Assembly (NCBI RefSeq): GCF_022867795.2
Contig: NZ_CP107006.1
Coordinates: forward strand, 5,146,001-5,210,000
Direction: 5' to 3'
DNA: 64,000 bases
Source of the DNA: Chitinophaga horti
Lineage (GTDB): Bacteria; Bacteroidota; Bacteroidia; Chitinophagales; Chitinophagaceae
Shown here piece by piece: positions 53,519-62,295 of the stretch. Both the position numbers and the translations under genes were made by a program. The first letter of the stretch is position 1. The number at the start of each line of letters is the position of its first letter. Below the pieces are notes generated by a model, which was given only the letters and a program-made list of their open reading frames with translations, did no database searches and was not told the origin of the DNA.

Positions 53519-55042
53519 ATGAGCACCACTACACAACACCTGTCCGAACAGGAACTTATCAGAAGAGACAAACTGAAACAGCTGCAGGAGCTGGGCATAG
53601 ACCCATACCCGGCGGCGGAATACCCCGTGAATGCTGTTTCTACCGATATTAAGGCCAGGTTTAACGAGGAAACGAAGGAGCAATTCCAGGATATTTGCCT
53701 CGCCGGCCGCGTGATGGCCGTTCGCGATATGGGCAAGGCTTGCTTCGTGCAGGTCCAGGACGGCTCCGGCCGCATCCAGGCTTACATGCGCCGCGACGAT
53801 ATTTGTCCGGGTGAAGATAAATCGCTGTTTGACGTGGTGTTCAAGAAGCTGACCGACATTGGCGACATCGTGGGTGTGAAAGGTTATGTGTTCACGACCA
53901 AAACCGGCGAAACGTCTATTCACGTGCGCGAGTTCAGCATCCTTTCCAAAGCATTGCGCCCGCTGCCGATCGTGAAGGAGAAAGACGGAGAAGCGTTTGA
54001 CGCCGTAACCGACCTGGAATTTAAGTATCGCCAGCGTTACGCCGACCTGATCATCAACCCGCAGGTAAAAGAAGTATTCGTAAAACGTACGAAGCTGATG
54101 CAAACCATCCGCCAGTACTATAATGATATGGGCTTCCTGGAAGTGGAAACCCCCATCCTGCAGCCGATCCCCGGTGGTGCTGCCGCCCGCCCGTTCATTA
54201 CCCATCACAATACGCTGGACATGCCGCTGTACCTGCGCATCGCCAACGAACTGTACCTGAAAAGGCTGATCGTGGGCGGTTTTGAAGGTGTGTTCGAGTT
54301 TGCGAAAGACTTCCGTAATGAGGGGATGGACCGCACGCACAACCCGGAATTTACCGTAATGGAAATGTACGTAGCGTACAAAGATTATGAGTGGATGATG
54401 GACAAAACCGAAGCCCTGCTGGAGAAAGTAGCGATGGCGCTGCACGGCACCACAGAAGTGCAGGTGGGCGACAACGTGATCAACTTCAAAGCACCGTTCC
54501 GTCGTGTAACCATGTACGAAGCCATCCAGGAACATACCGGCATCGACATCAGCAACATGAATGAAGACGAACTGCGCGACACTTGCCGCCAGCTCGGCAT
54601 TCATGTAGAAGCGAGCATGGGTAAAGGTAAACTGGTAGACGAGATCTTCGGCGCCAAAGCCGAAGGCCATTATATTCAGCCCACATTTATCACCGATTAC
54701 CCGGTAGAAATGAGCCCGCTGACAAAAAAACACCGCAGCAAACCCGGACTCGTAGAACGTTTCGAGCTGATGGCGAATGGTAAAGAAATTGCCAACGCCT
54801 ACTCTGAGCTGAACGACCCTATCGACCAGCGCGAACGTTTCGAAGAGCAACTGAAACTGATGCAGCGTGGCGACGACGAGGCCATGTTCATCGATCACGA
54901 CTTCCTGCGCGCCCTGGAATATGGCATGCCGCCTACTTCAGGCATCGGCATCGGCATCGATCGTTTGACCATGCTGATGACGAACCAGCCGTCTATCCAG
55001 GACGTACTGTTCTTCCCGCAGATGCGTATTGAAAAAGAATAA
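53519..55042 (+). CDS. lysS: Lysyl-tRNA synthetase (class II)
   Basis: The 507-residue enzyme has an OB-fold anticodon domain (LAGRVMAVRDMGKACFVQVQD), motif 1 (YYNDMGFLEVETPILQPIPGGAAARPF), motif 2 (FAKDFRNEGMDRTHNPEFTVMEMY) and motif 3 (GIGIGIDRLTMLM). It charges tRNA-Lys. Length and motifs are typical for the class II form. It has its own promoter and terminator. Confidence 0.97.
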   Translation: MSTTTQHLSEQELIRRDKLKQLQELGIDPYPAAEYPVNAVSTDIKARFNEETKEQFQDICLAGRVMAVRDMGKACFVQVQDGSGRIQAYMRRDDICPGEDKSLFDVVFKKLTDIGDIVGVKGYVFTTKTGETSIHVREFSILSKALRPLPIVKEKDGEAFDAVTDLEFKYRQRYADLIINPQVKEVFVKRTKLMQTIRQYYNDMGFLEVETPILQPIPGGAAARPFITHHNTLDMPLYLRIANELYLKRLIVGGFEGVFEFAKDFRNEGMDRTHNPEFTVMEMYVAYKDYEWMMDKTEALLEKVAMALHGTTEVQVGDNVINFKAPFRRVTMYEAIQEHTGIDISNMNEDELRDTCRQLGIHVEASMGKGKLVDEIFGAKAEGHYIQPTFITDYPVEMSPLTKKHRSKPGLVERFELMANGKEIANAYSELNDPIDQRERFEEQLKLMQRGDDEAMFIDHDFLRALEYGMPPTSGIGIGIDRLTMLMTNQPSIQDVLFFPQMRIEKE

Positions 55043-55063
55043 GTTTTTAGAAAGATAGGAAAG

Positions 55064-55088
55064 GCCTCCGCAGTGCGGGGGCTTTTTT
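55064..55088 (+). terminator. Terminator of lysS
   Basis: Arms GCCTCCGC and GCGGGGGC (one G-U) around AGT, followed by TTTTTT. Confidence 0.85.
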
Positions 55089-55252
55089 GTTTCGGGGACA
55101 GCTGGATGTTGTGCGGGGCTCGTGGGGAAAAGTCGGTGCAAGGAATGCGGCCGAAAGCGACGTGAGAAATATGGCTGAAGGCGGAATGAGAAGCGTGGAA
55201 GAAGCCGGTGCCCGATGCAAGGCAGAATCGATGAATTGAGTCCTTCGCGATA

Positions 55253-55285
55253 AAAAAAAGCGGCGCCTCAACAGCGCCGCTTTTT
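55253..55285 (-). terminator. Terminator of the DPP-IV-like gene
   Basis: Arms AAAAAGCGGCGC and GCGCCGCTTTTT pair perfectly around a seven-base loop, with further T after the hairpin on the minus strand. Confidence 0.9.
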
Positions 55286-55291
55286 AAAATA

Positions 55292-57434
55292 TTATTTCAC
55301 TAACAAATCCGGTACTGGTTTATTCAACAGGTAGCGGTAGTAAAAACGGTTCGCCTCCGCGCGGGAGTGTACACCTTTGCTGCCCCCCCAGCCATGCCTT
55401 TCACCCGGATAGAGCATGAATTCGAAATGTTTGTTCAGGTCTTCCAGCTTATCGATCAGCTGGATGGAGTTCTGCATATGTACGTTGTCATCCATGGTAC
55501 CGTGAACGATGCGCAGCATGCCCTTATATTTGTCGGCGTGCGTCATCACGTTGGTCTGCTTATAACCCTCCGGATTTTCAGCAGGTGTGTCCATGTAACG
55601 TTCAGTGTAATGACTGTCATACAGCGCCCAATCCGTAACGGAGTAGTTGGCAATGCCGTAATTGAATACATCTGCACCATAGGTGAGCGCCATACAGCTC
55701 ATATAGCCGCCGAAGCTGCCGCCGGTGATGCAAATCTTGCTGCCATCTACACCGGGCTGGGTTTTAAGCCAGTTGGCGGCGTCCATGTAATCTTCTGTTT
55801 CGTATTTACCAAGCTGGCGGTGAATATAGTTCATACCTACTTTACCGAGGTGGCCGGCAGAGCGGTTGTCGATTACTACCTGGATGATGCCTTCCTTCGC
55901 ATACCACTGCGGCATGAGCGATGGCTTCCAGGTATCATAGATAGAGCCGGCGTCTGGTCCGCCATAGATGCTGATCAGCACCGGATATTTTTTACCCTGC
56001 TCCATATGCAGCGGCCAGGTAATGGTGATAGGCAGCTCCAGACCGTCGCGGGTTTTATAAGTACGCAACTCTGGCAGGGCGAGCTGGTACTCGTCTACCG
56101 CAGGGCTTTTGCTATCGCCGAGCTCGCGCACCACTTTACCTTTTGCATTGAGCAACGCCATTTTAGACGGCGTGCGCAGGTTAGAATAAGTGGTGATGAA
56201 ATAGCCCACCGCCGGGTGCCAGTTTAACATCGTGGGAGAAGTTACCGAAGGTAAGACGGGTAATGGGGCCGCCATTGAGACTAACGGTATACAGGTCGTA
56301 GCGGGTAGAATGTTCTTTACGGGCGGTGAAGTACACCAGTTGTTTTTTCTCATCTACTTCCAGCAGGTCTTTTACGCGCCACTCGCCGGTGGTCAGTTGC
56401 TTTTTCAGCGAGCCGTCCATGTTCAGGAGGTAAAGGTGGTCATATCCTGATTTATCGCTCTGGATAATAAAACCTTTGTTGTTCGCCAGGAAAGTAAAAG
56501 GCTTAAACCAGTCGATCCAGGTTTTCTGCTTTTCGTCGTACACTTCCTTTTTGGCGCCCGTCTTCGGATCAACGGAGTAAATCTTGAGGTTGTCCTGCCC
56601 GCGGTTCATCCACTGCAGCCAGAGCGAACCGTCGGCAGCCCAGAACGGCGTACCGAAATATTGGTCGTCTTTGGGATTGAAGTCGGCCCAGGTGGTAGCG
56701 CCGCCTGTAACCGGAACGATGCCTAGTTTCACCTCCGGGTTGGGATCGCCTGCCTTGGGGTAGCGCGTGTTCTCGAGGTAACCGTGCTGCCCTACCTGGC
56801 TGTAGATGGGGAATACCGGCACCTTTGTATCGTCAAAACGCATGTAGGCAATGCTGCGGCTATCGTTACTCCACCAAAAGGCTTTGTAGCGGGTAGAGCG
56901 GCCGAGGATCTCTTCGTAATACACCCAGGATGCCCATCCGTTATAGATCACATCGGAGCCATCGGTAGTATACTGAATTTCTTTTTTTGAAGCCAGTTCT
57001 ATGGCGAATAAGTTATTGCTGCGGGTAAAGGCCACATACTTGCCGTCTGGCGAAAGCGTGGGGTTCTTTTCCTCTTCTTTGGTGCTGGTAAGCTGTGTTT
57101 CGCCGGCGCCAGGTGTTTGCAGGAAAATATCGTTATTGCGGATGCTTACCGATTGCCCCGTAACCGGCGGCGGCGTGTAGGCTTCCGCCTTACCGGAAGC
57201 AGCGTTCACTTTATACAGCTGCACTTTACCGTTGTCGCGGCGGGTTTCCAGGTAATGGTCCTTATCCAGCCAGCTGCTAACGGCTGGCAATGATTTCGAT
57301 AGCAACATGGGTTGCTTTACGACCAAATCAAGGGTAAGTTCTTTTTTAGTTTGTGCATGCGCCTGCGGCATGGCTAGGGAAAGCAGGAGCAAACCGGCCA
57401 CTGTTGCCGGGCGCCTGTAATGCGTAAGTCTCAT
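55292..57434 (-). pseudogene. S9 family (DPP-IV type) peptidase, frameshifted
   Basis: Two frames join into one protein of about 713 residues, normal for DPP-IV of Bacteroidota. The first (to about 56205) has a signal peptide and the beta-propeller (PTLSPDGKYVAFTRSNNLFAI; WASWVYYEEILGR with the Glu pair for the substrate N-terminus). The second carries the alpha/beta-hydrolase with Ser in GGSFGGYMS, Asp in GTMDDNVH and His in GERHGWGG. The shift is in a GGG run (CCC at 56205-56207): PGGG must be followed by YFITTYSN, so there is one base too many. DPP-IV removes Xaa-Pro dipeptides. It may be a real pseudogene or a homopolymer sequence error. Confidence 0.88.
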
Positions 57435-57622
57435 AGTACTGCAGGTTGATCTTGTTTTTTCAACCCGGCTAAATTAAGTAACACCCGGCATATTGTTACC
57501 TATAATTACACAGGCGTACCGGCTGCCACCGGATATTCGCGTAAAACTACCGGTTATGCAGCCATAGCCCGCAAATAAGAAATGGCGCTGGCACAGGAGT
57601 ATATAGCTTGTAAATTTGAATC

Positions 57623-57680
57623 AGGTTTTTCATAGGATATGGTCGAAATAAGTAGGGCAGTACTCTTACTGCCCTTTTTT
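57623..57680 (+). ncRNA. Small RNA family, copy 2
   Basis: Plus strand: -7 TAAATTTG (57611-57618), then AGGTTTTTCATAGGATATGG (57623-57642), then hairpin GGGCAGTA-CTCT-TACTGCCC (57655-57674) and TTTTTT. In the hairpin one pair is A-T where other copies have G-C. It is the only copy on the plus strand in this cluster. Confidence 0.7.
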
Positions 57681-57781
57681 ATGCAGTAACGTACAGAACG
57701 GTCATAGCTATGGAGCCATACACATTCACCTATTAACCTTTAAATATTGTGGGAAGAAAGATACCGGTGGAGACTTGAGGG

Positions 57782-57846
57782 AAAAAAACAGGGCTGCAAG
57801 AATACAGCCCCGAAAAATTTTAACCATATCTTTATTGAAAAACCTA
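57782..57846 (-). ncRNA. Small RNA family, copy 3
   Basis: Minus strand: -7-like GAAATTTG (57850-57857), AGGTTTTTCA, a small change (AATAAAGATATGG instead of TAGGATATGG), then hairpin GGGCTGTA-TTCT-TGCAGCCC (57791-57810) and TGTTTTTTT. The pair that is G-C or A-T in other copies is T-A here. Confidence 0.6.
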
Positions 57847-58136
57847 GAACAAATTTCTATAATTTAGAAACATCCCTAATTTGGAATCTAGCGAACGATG
57901 TATTTTATCTGGTGAACGATTAGAAAATCCAATTAAACGCAAACCCCATTTTTTACAAAAAAATATTGCTTTCTAAGCATCTAACTATCAAAATGTTACG
58001 TACATTTAGAAGACACATCATGATATCCTTAATTATGTTGTATAATCAGGATCATCTCGTTAAATTTTAAGTGTAGAAGTAATCTGTCGGCAGCGAGTAA
58101 AAATCAAACGTCGTGAAAAGCGGGTGAAAGGATAAT

Positions 58137-58197
58137 AGAAAAGGCGGTAAGAATACCGCCTTTGTAATAATTTTAACCATATCCTATGAAAAACCTA
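58137..58197 (-). ncRNA. Small RNA family, copy 4
   Basis: Minus strand: -7 TATATTTG (58201-58208), the conserved block at 58170-58197, hairpin GGCGGTA-TTCT-TACCGCC (58143-58160) and TTTTC. It lies downstream of csaA on the same strand. Confidence 0.7.
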
Positions 58198-58327
58198 ACG
58201 CAAATATACCCGGCGTCTCTCTCGCATTGCTACGATTTCCGTGAACGTAAGGTTTTAGTTCGTGAAGGTTTATTTTTTCATCGGGACAAGATGTATTAAA
58301 AATAATATCAAATTAACATAAGTTGCA

Positions 58328-58666
58328 CTATGAGATGCGGAGACCGTTAGGTACCGGTCGCTCAGTTTGCAATAACGTGACCGTTTTATCATCGCCTGTA
58401 GCCCCCAACACCAGGCACTCCGAGAAGAAATTAGCGATCTGTTTTACCGGGAAGTTAATAACAGCTATCACCTGCTGCCCCACCAACGCTTCCATCTCAT
58501 ATAATTTCGTGATTTGGGCAGAAGATCGTTTCATTCCTATTTCCGGTCCAAAATCAATTTGCAGCTGGTAAGCGGGATTTCGTGCGTTGGGAAAGGGATG
58601 AACGGCGACGATAGTGCCTACCCGCATGTCAATCTTTTCGAAGTCTGTCCAGTTAATCGTTTCCAT
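58328..58666 (-). CDS. csaA: CsaA-type tRNA-binding domain protein
   Basis: From the ATG at 58666 the product has 112 residues and opens METINWTDFEKIDMRVGTIVAV, the usual CsaA start; the frame runs nine codons further without similarity. The OB-fold tRNA-binding motif is complete (FPNARNPAYQLQIDFG, SSAQITKLY, LVGQQVIAVINFPVKQIANF, SECLVLGA). It binds tRNA-like RNA and has been linked to chaperone activity or protein export. It is embedded among the small-RNA copies. Confidence 0.92.
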   Translation of the reverse strand: METINWTDFEKIDMRVGTIVAVHPFPNARNPAYQLQIDFGPEIGMKRSSAQITKLYEMEALVGQQVIAVINFPVKQIANFFSECLVLGATGDDKTVTLLQTERPVPNGLRIS

Positions 58667-58699
58667 CTGGTTAAGATAAGGCCTGGGAGGCAAAGGACA

Positions 58700-58763
58700 A
58701 AAAAAGAAAGGGCGGTAAGAATACCGCCCTCAGTTATTTTAACCATATCCTATGAAAAACCTA
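58700..58763 (-). ncRNA. Small RNA family, copy 5 (upstream of csaA)
   Basis: Minus strand: TTG (58793-58795), 19 bases, TATATTTG (58766-58773): an exact promoter. Then AGGTTTTTCATAGGATATGG and TTAAAAT, hairpin GGGCGGTA-TTCT-TACCGCCC (58710-58729) and T-run. The csaA start lies 34 bases beyond it, so this copy could also serve as a csaA leader with a conditional terminator. Confidence 0.75.
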
Positions 58764-58765
58764 TG

Positions 58766-58795
58766 CAAATATAGGAACGTGCAGGCGCGTGTCAA
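58766..58795 (-). promoter_or_regulatory. Promoter of small-RNA copy 5
   Basis: TTG-N19-TATATTTG on the minus strand, the best promoter match in the family. Confidence 0.7.
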
Positions 58796-58963
58796 CCCTA
58801 AACTCGTGAATGACCTCTTTTGCTTGGTGAAAGCATCGGATCGTATTGTGTTAACGACCATTTAACGAAGCATCCCAGCAAAATAAAGCCTCGTTATAGA
58901 TGAGGCTGGCATGGTTGTTGCCCTTATAGCATTAGAAATTTTAGGTTAAAAATAGGTTAAAGC

Positions 58964-59000
58964 GAAAAGACCCAATCAGTTACACTGATTGGGTCTTTTC
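58964..59000 (-). terminator. Terminator of the lptC operon
   Basis: Arms GAAAAGACCCAATCAG and CTGATTGGGTCTTTTC pair perfectly over 16 bases around TTACA, with T-run on the minus strand (the arm itself gives TTTTC). Confidence 0.9.
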
Positions 59001-59020
59001 GTTATGCTAATACCGTTATA

Positions 59021-59602
59021 TTAATTGGGAATGCTGTCCGTCGCTTCTCCGGTGGAATCTGTGACGGCCGAGTCTTCATACAGCAGTTTGGCAGTTCCTT
59101 TTATGAAAGAGATGTCAGAGAAGTCGGAATTACTTTCGAATCCGGTGCCATATGTCACGCCACTATTACTGACGTACCGTACGGCGGTATCGGAAGAAAA
59201 ACGTTGGGTGAGCGCATCGTATTTAAGTCGGTGACAATCCATTCGCTCATTCGTAAGTATATTAATGAGGACTACGCTATCACGCAGAAACAGGTCGCCG
59301 TTGCTTTCAAAGTATTTACCGTAGAAAGCTGTAAGCGTACTGGTCTGCACCATTGAGTCGTTGTAAAATCTTGCTTTCAACCCTTTGGAGAATTCCACGA
59401 AGGCGGGATGCTGCAGGTGTCGCTCCATATAAGGTCCCGTAAGTTCGGCCTTTACATGTCCACCCTGGCTGATGATCACCCGGATGTCGAACCCTTCTTC
59501 TACCCCCACCGCGCTTTTATCTAACGCACGTACCGCTTCGAGTTTATTCTCGCAGCTGTAGAGCGCCATGGCCAGCGTGGTGTATAGCAAAAACTTTTTC
59601 AA
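59021..59602 (-). CDS. lptC: LPS export ABC transporter periplasmic protein LptC
   Basis: The 193-residue protein has a lipoprotein signal (LAMALYSCEN, Cys17) and the LptC beta-jellyroll: KAELTGPYMERHLQHPAFVEFSKGLKARFYN, LTAFYGKYFESNGDLFLRDSVVLIN and GTGFESNSDFSDISFIKGTAKL. LptC passes lipopolysaccharide from LptBFG toward LptA. It is the last gene of a five-gene operon. The form with a lipid anchor instead of a membrane helix is common in Bacteroidota. Confidence 0.9.
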   Translation of the reverse strand: MKKFLLYTTLAMALYSCENKLEAVRALDKSAVGVEEGFDIRVIISQGGHVKAELTGPYMERHLQHPAFVEFSKGLKARFYNDSMVQTSTLTAFYGKYFESNGDLFLRDSVVLINILTNERMDCHRLKYDALTQRFSSDTAVRYVSNSGVTYGTGFESNSDFSDISFIKGTAKLLYEDSAVTDSTGEATDSIPN

Positions 59603-59609
59603 CGGAAAC

Positions 59610-60905
59610 TTAGTCGTATTTCTGTTTAATGAACCAACGATCGCTTAGGGTAAAGCCCAGGCCTACGCGGTAAAAGTTTTCCTTTAACACGGTGTTGTTG
59701 TTACCCCTGCGGCCTACTTCAAATGAGAGGTTCACAACAGAGAACTGGTTAGAGTACAACATCCTGCGCACCGGGAAGCCTGCACCAACGGTTACACCCA
59801 ACATCGGCATGTCTTCACCACCGATTTTAATATAGTCCTGGCCGTAGTAACCGCCCAAACGGTAGGTCACCTTGTTCCAATAACCTTTAAGCGCGGTAAG
59901 GTTCGGTGTGAACTGTCCACCTACTGCAAATTTCCACGCATCGCGGGTAGAGTCCGCATCGCCGTAATTACGGTACTGTGACCAGGCACCGGTAGTGAAG
60001 TCGGCACCGATCTGCCATTTGTCTATCTTCTTAAACATGATACCACCACCAAGCTGCCGGGGATAAACGATATCGCCGCGGTCGCCGCTGGAGTAGGACA
60101 CGGTGTCCTGCGTACCATAGTCGTCGGAAGAAGCATCATAGTAAAGGGTTTCGCGCAGTTGTTCGCGGCGGGCTTTCAGCTTTTGCTCAAAGTTGCCCGT
60201 AGCGGCTAGCACCATGCTCACCTCTTTATTGAACTTTACCTCGTACTGCAGACCCAGGTTGTAAAACAACGACTGGTAGCTGGTACGACGGCTATGTTTC
60301 GAAGGGAAGGTATTCGCTTCCACCGAATAAATAGTCTTGGTACTGTTCTCAATATTGCCAAACAGGTAACCGATGTTCGCACCCACGCTGAATCCACCGA
60401 AGCCGAAACCAGTACCTAAGTAAGCCTGGTAAACGCCCCCGTTGCCTTCATACTGGTAAAGCACCGGCATCTGTAATGTATCAAAGAAAATGCGTTCTTC
60501 GGTGCGCGTAACGTTGTACGATACCTTGCTCATCGGCCTGATGCCTAATACTGCGCCCCATTTGTTGCGGATAGGAATACCGAGTTGTATGTACGACAGG
60601 TTACCGATCCCGGAGCTGAAGGACTGCTCGCCGTCACCGATCTTTTTAACGCCGCCTTCGATAGCAACATCGTACGTCACCAATTTCAGGTTCGAGTAGC
60701 TGGCCGGGTTCGTAAAGTTCACCGACTGAAAATCGCTGTAAGCCTGAGAAACGCCTCCCATTCCGCGGTTTACCACGTGCTGGAGAGAGTATAGATCGCC
60801 AAGCCCATAGCGCGAATAAGGAGAATTTTCCTGCGCTTTAACATCGTTTGCTACACCAAGACACCCACCCAGGCAGCAAAAAATGCTAATTTTTTTCCAA
60901 TGCAT
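59610..60905 (-). CDS. Outer-membrane beta-barrel protein
   Basis: The 431-residue protein has a signal peptide (CLGGCLGVANDVKAQ) and an N-terminal part rich in Gly, Asn and Pro (NSPYSRYGLGDLYSLQHVVNRGMGGVSQAY; VNFTNPASYSNLK) as in FadL-like Bacteroidota barrels. The mature part has many amphipathic strands and ends near the C-terminus with a Tyr (IKQKYD). It lies between coaX and lptC; the role may be transport of hydrophobic material, but this is an inference. Confidence 0.78.
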   Translation of the reverse strand: MHWKKISIFCCLGGCLGVANDVKAQENSPYSRYGLGDLYSLQHVVNRGMGGVSQAYSDFQSVNFTNPASYSNLKLVTYDVAIEGGVKKIGDGEQSFSSGIGNLSYIQLGIPIRNKWGAVLGIRPMSKVSYNVTRTEERIFFDTLQMPVLYQYEGNGGVYQAYLGTGFGFGGFSVGANIGYLFGNIENSTKTIYSVEANTFPSKHSRRTSYQSLFYNLGLQYEVKFNKEVSMVLAATGNFEQKLKARREQLRETLYYDASSDDYGTQDTVSYSSGDRGDIVYPRQLGGGIMFKKIDKWQIGADFTTGAWSQYRNYGDADSTRDAWKFAVGGQFTPNLTALKGYWNKVTYRLGGYYGQDYIKIGGEDMPMLGVTVGAGFPVRRMLYSNQFSVVNLSFEVGRRGNNNTVLKENFYRVGLGFTLSDRWFIKQKYD

Positions 60906-60923
60906 TGATTTCTAGTATTGAAT

Positions 60924-61622
60924 TTAAACCTTCATATAATAAGAAAGGGTCTGCAAATATCTTACTTTTAAGACGGGAACCAAAGAAAACCAAATCCCCC
61001 CTGTTAAAAGCACGTTAAAGTTCCGGTACCTTTCCGCATAGCGGTTAATCATACCATCCACTTCTTCCAGCACCCCTTGTTGAACCCCGCTAAGTATGGA
61101 CTGGCGGGTATTATAGCCGATCAGTGAAAATTGAGGATCTTTCCCTACCTCGGGTAATTTGTCGGTAAATGTATGCAACGCTTTAAAACGCATCTCCAAC
61201 CCCGGACTAATGCCCCCACCAAGGAACTCCCCGTTTTTATGTAAAAAATTATAAGTAATGGCCGATCCCACGCCGATCACCAGGCTATATTGCCCCGGGA
61301 ACCTGCGCCAGGCACCGCAGACCAGGGCAATACGATCTACGCCCAGTGTTTCAGGCTTGTCGTACGCAATGCTCACCGGAAACCGCAGTTGGTGCCCCAG
61401 CTTTACAAAACGGGTGCGCCCGGCCAGCAGCTGTTCTACCGCCGGCGTATGATGCACTACGGAGGAAAGGATCGCGCCAGTGGGCTGGTACTTGTCCAGC
61501 ACGGCCAGCAACTCCGCTTCCAGGTGTTGCTCGCGGAATAACAGCTGTTCCTGCATTTTTCCATTTTGCATAATCGCTCCCTTAAGGCGCGAATTGCCGA
61601 AGTCGAGGCACAAATTGATCAT
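60924..61622 (-). CDS. coaX: Type III pantothenate kinase with altered DxGT motif
   Basis: The 232-residue protein matches CoaX: N-terminal LDFGNSRLKGAIM (acidic), ETLGVDRIALVCGA, GISPGLEMRFKALHTFTDKLP and TGG near the C-terminus. It phosphorylates pantothenate in coenzyme A synthesis. The usual DAGTAxT motif is IGVGSAITYN here: the Asp is Gly117 and the Thr is Ser120. In characterised enzymes this Asp is catalytic, so activity is uncertain. It starts four bases before the end of the LON gene. Confidence 0.88.
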   Translation of the reverse strand: MINLCLDFGNSRLKGAIMQNGKMQEQLLFREQHLEAELLAVLDKYQPTGAILSSVVHHTPAVEQLLAGRTRFVKLGHQLRFPVSIAYDKPETLGVDRIALVCGAWRRFPGQYSLVIGVGSAITYNFLHKNGEFLGGGISPGLEMRFKALHTFTDKLPEVGKDPQFSLIGYNTRQSILSGVQQGVLEEVDGMINRYAERYRNFNVLLTGGIWFSLVPVLKVRYLQTLSYYMKV

Positions 61623-61626
61623 GCAG

Positions 61627-62262
61627 CTAAAAATTATCGACGGATAAGTTACGGAAATGGCCGTTCAGCTTAACACGGTCTTTTAACTTTTCCATTTCCG
61701 CCATGAGGGGGATAGCTTTGTAAAGATGCCTTTTCAGGTACTCGAGCCGCTGCAGTTCCTGGAACAGGTGCAACAACTCATATTCCTCGTCCAGCGACAA
61801 ACCCGCGTGATGGGCCAGATCGTAGGAAGACAGCTGATCGTCTTCTTTCTTAAAATCCTTATCTACCTGTAAAATCTTATGTAACTCCCGCACGGCGTGT
61901 AGTACCTGTTTCAACAGGCCGGCCTTCGACCTGTTATCGTTATCAGGATAATTCACGATCGCGCCGGAATACAGCTTTCCCGGAATTTCCCGCACCACTT
62001 CCAGCACGCGGAAAACGCGCAAGCCACGGGTGCGGATATCCATTTCACCGTTTTCGTATTCCTTTTCCAGGCCCAGCACTTCTACTAGGGTGCCATATTC
62101 AGCGACCTTTTTATTGATTACTGTGGGAATACCGAAGGGCTTGTTTTCTGCCATACATTCCCGCACCAGTTCTTTGTAGCGGGGCTCAAAGATGTGCAGG
62201 TTCAGCGGCTCGCCGGGGTACACCACCGTGGCCAGCGGAAATATGGGAATGAAATTGGTCAT
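61627..62262 (-). CDS. LON substrate-binding domain protein
   Basis: The 211-residue protein consists of a LON N-terminal domain: IPIFPLATVVYPGEPLNLHIFEPRYKELVRECM, IPTVINKKVAEYGTLVEVL and GLRVFRVLEVV. It lacks the ATPase and protease parts of Lon. The C-terminal helical region (LLHLFQELQRLEYLKRHLYKAIPLM) extends it. Possibly a substrate adaptor; function unknown. It is in the operon with coaX and GT2. Confidence 0.9.
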   Translation of the reverse strand: MTNFIPIFPLATVVYPGEPLNLHIFEPRYKELVRECMAENKPFGIPTVINKKVAEYGTLVEVLGLEKEYENGEMDIRTRGLRVFRVLEVVREIPGKLYSGAIVNYPDNDNRSKAGLLKQVLHAVRELHKILQVDKDFKKEDDQLSSYDLAHHAGLSLDEEYELLHLFQELQRLEYLKRHLYKAIPLMAEMEKLKDRVKLNGHFRNLSVDNF

Positions 62263-62295
62263 ACTCGCAAAGGTAGCAAATAGCAGGGAAGGGGC

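Noticed and set aside
53492..54898. 468-codon minus-strand open frame opposite lysS
   Set aside because: Composition mirrors lysS codons and no domain is seen; lysS is complete with all motifs.
58186..58780. ATGAAAAAC at the opposite strand of the small-RNA copies as leader peptide MKNL
   Set aside because: Promoter and terminator signals are on the other strand, and the frames diverge right after MKNL.
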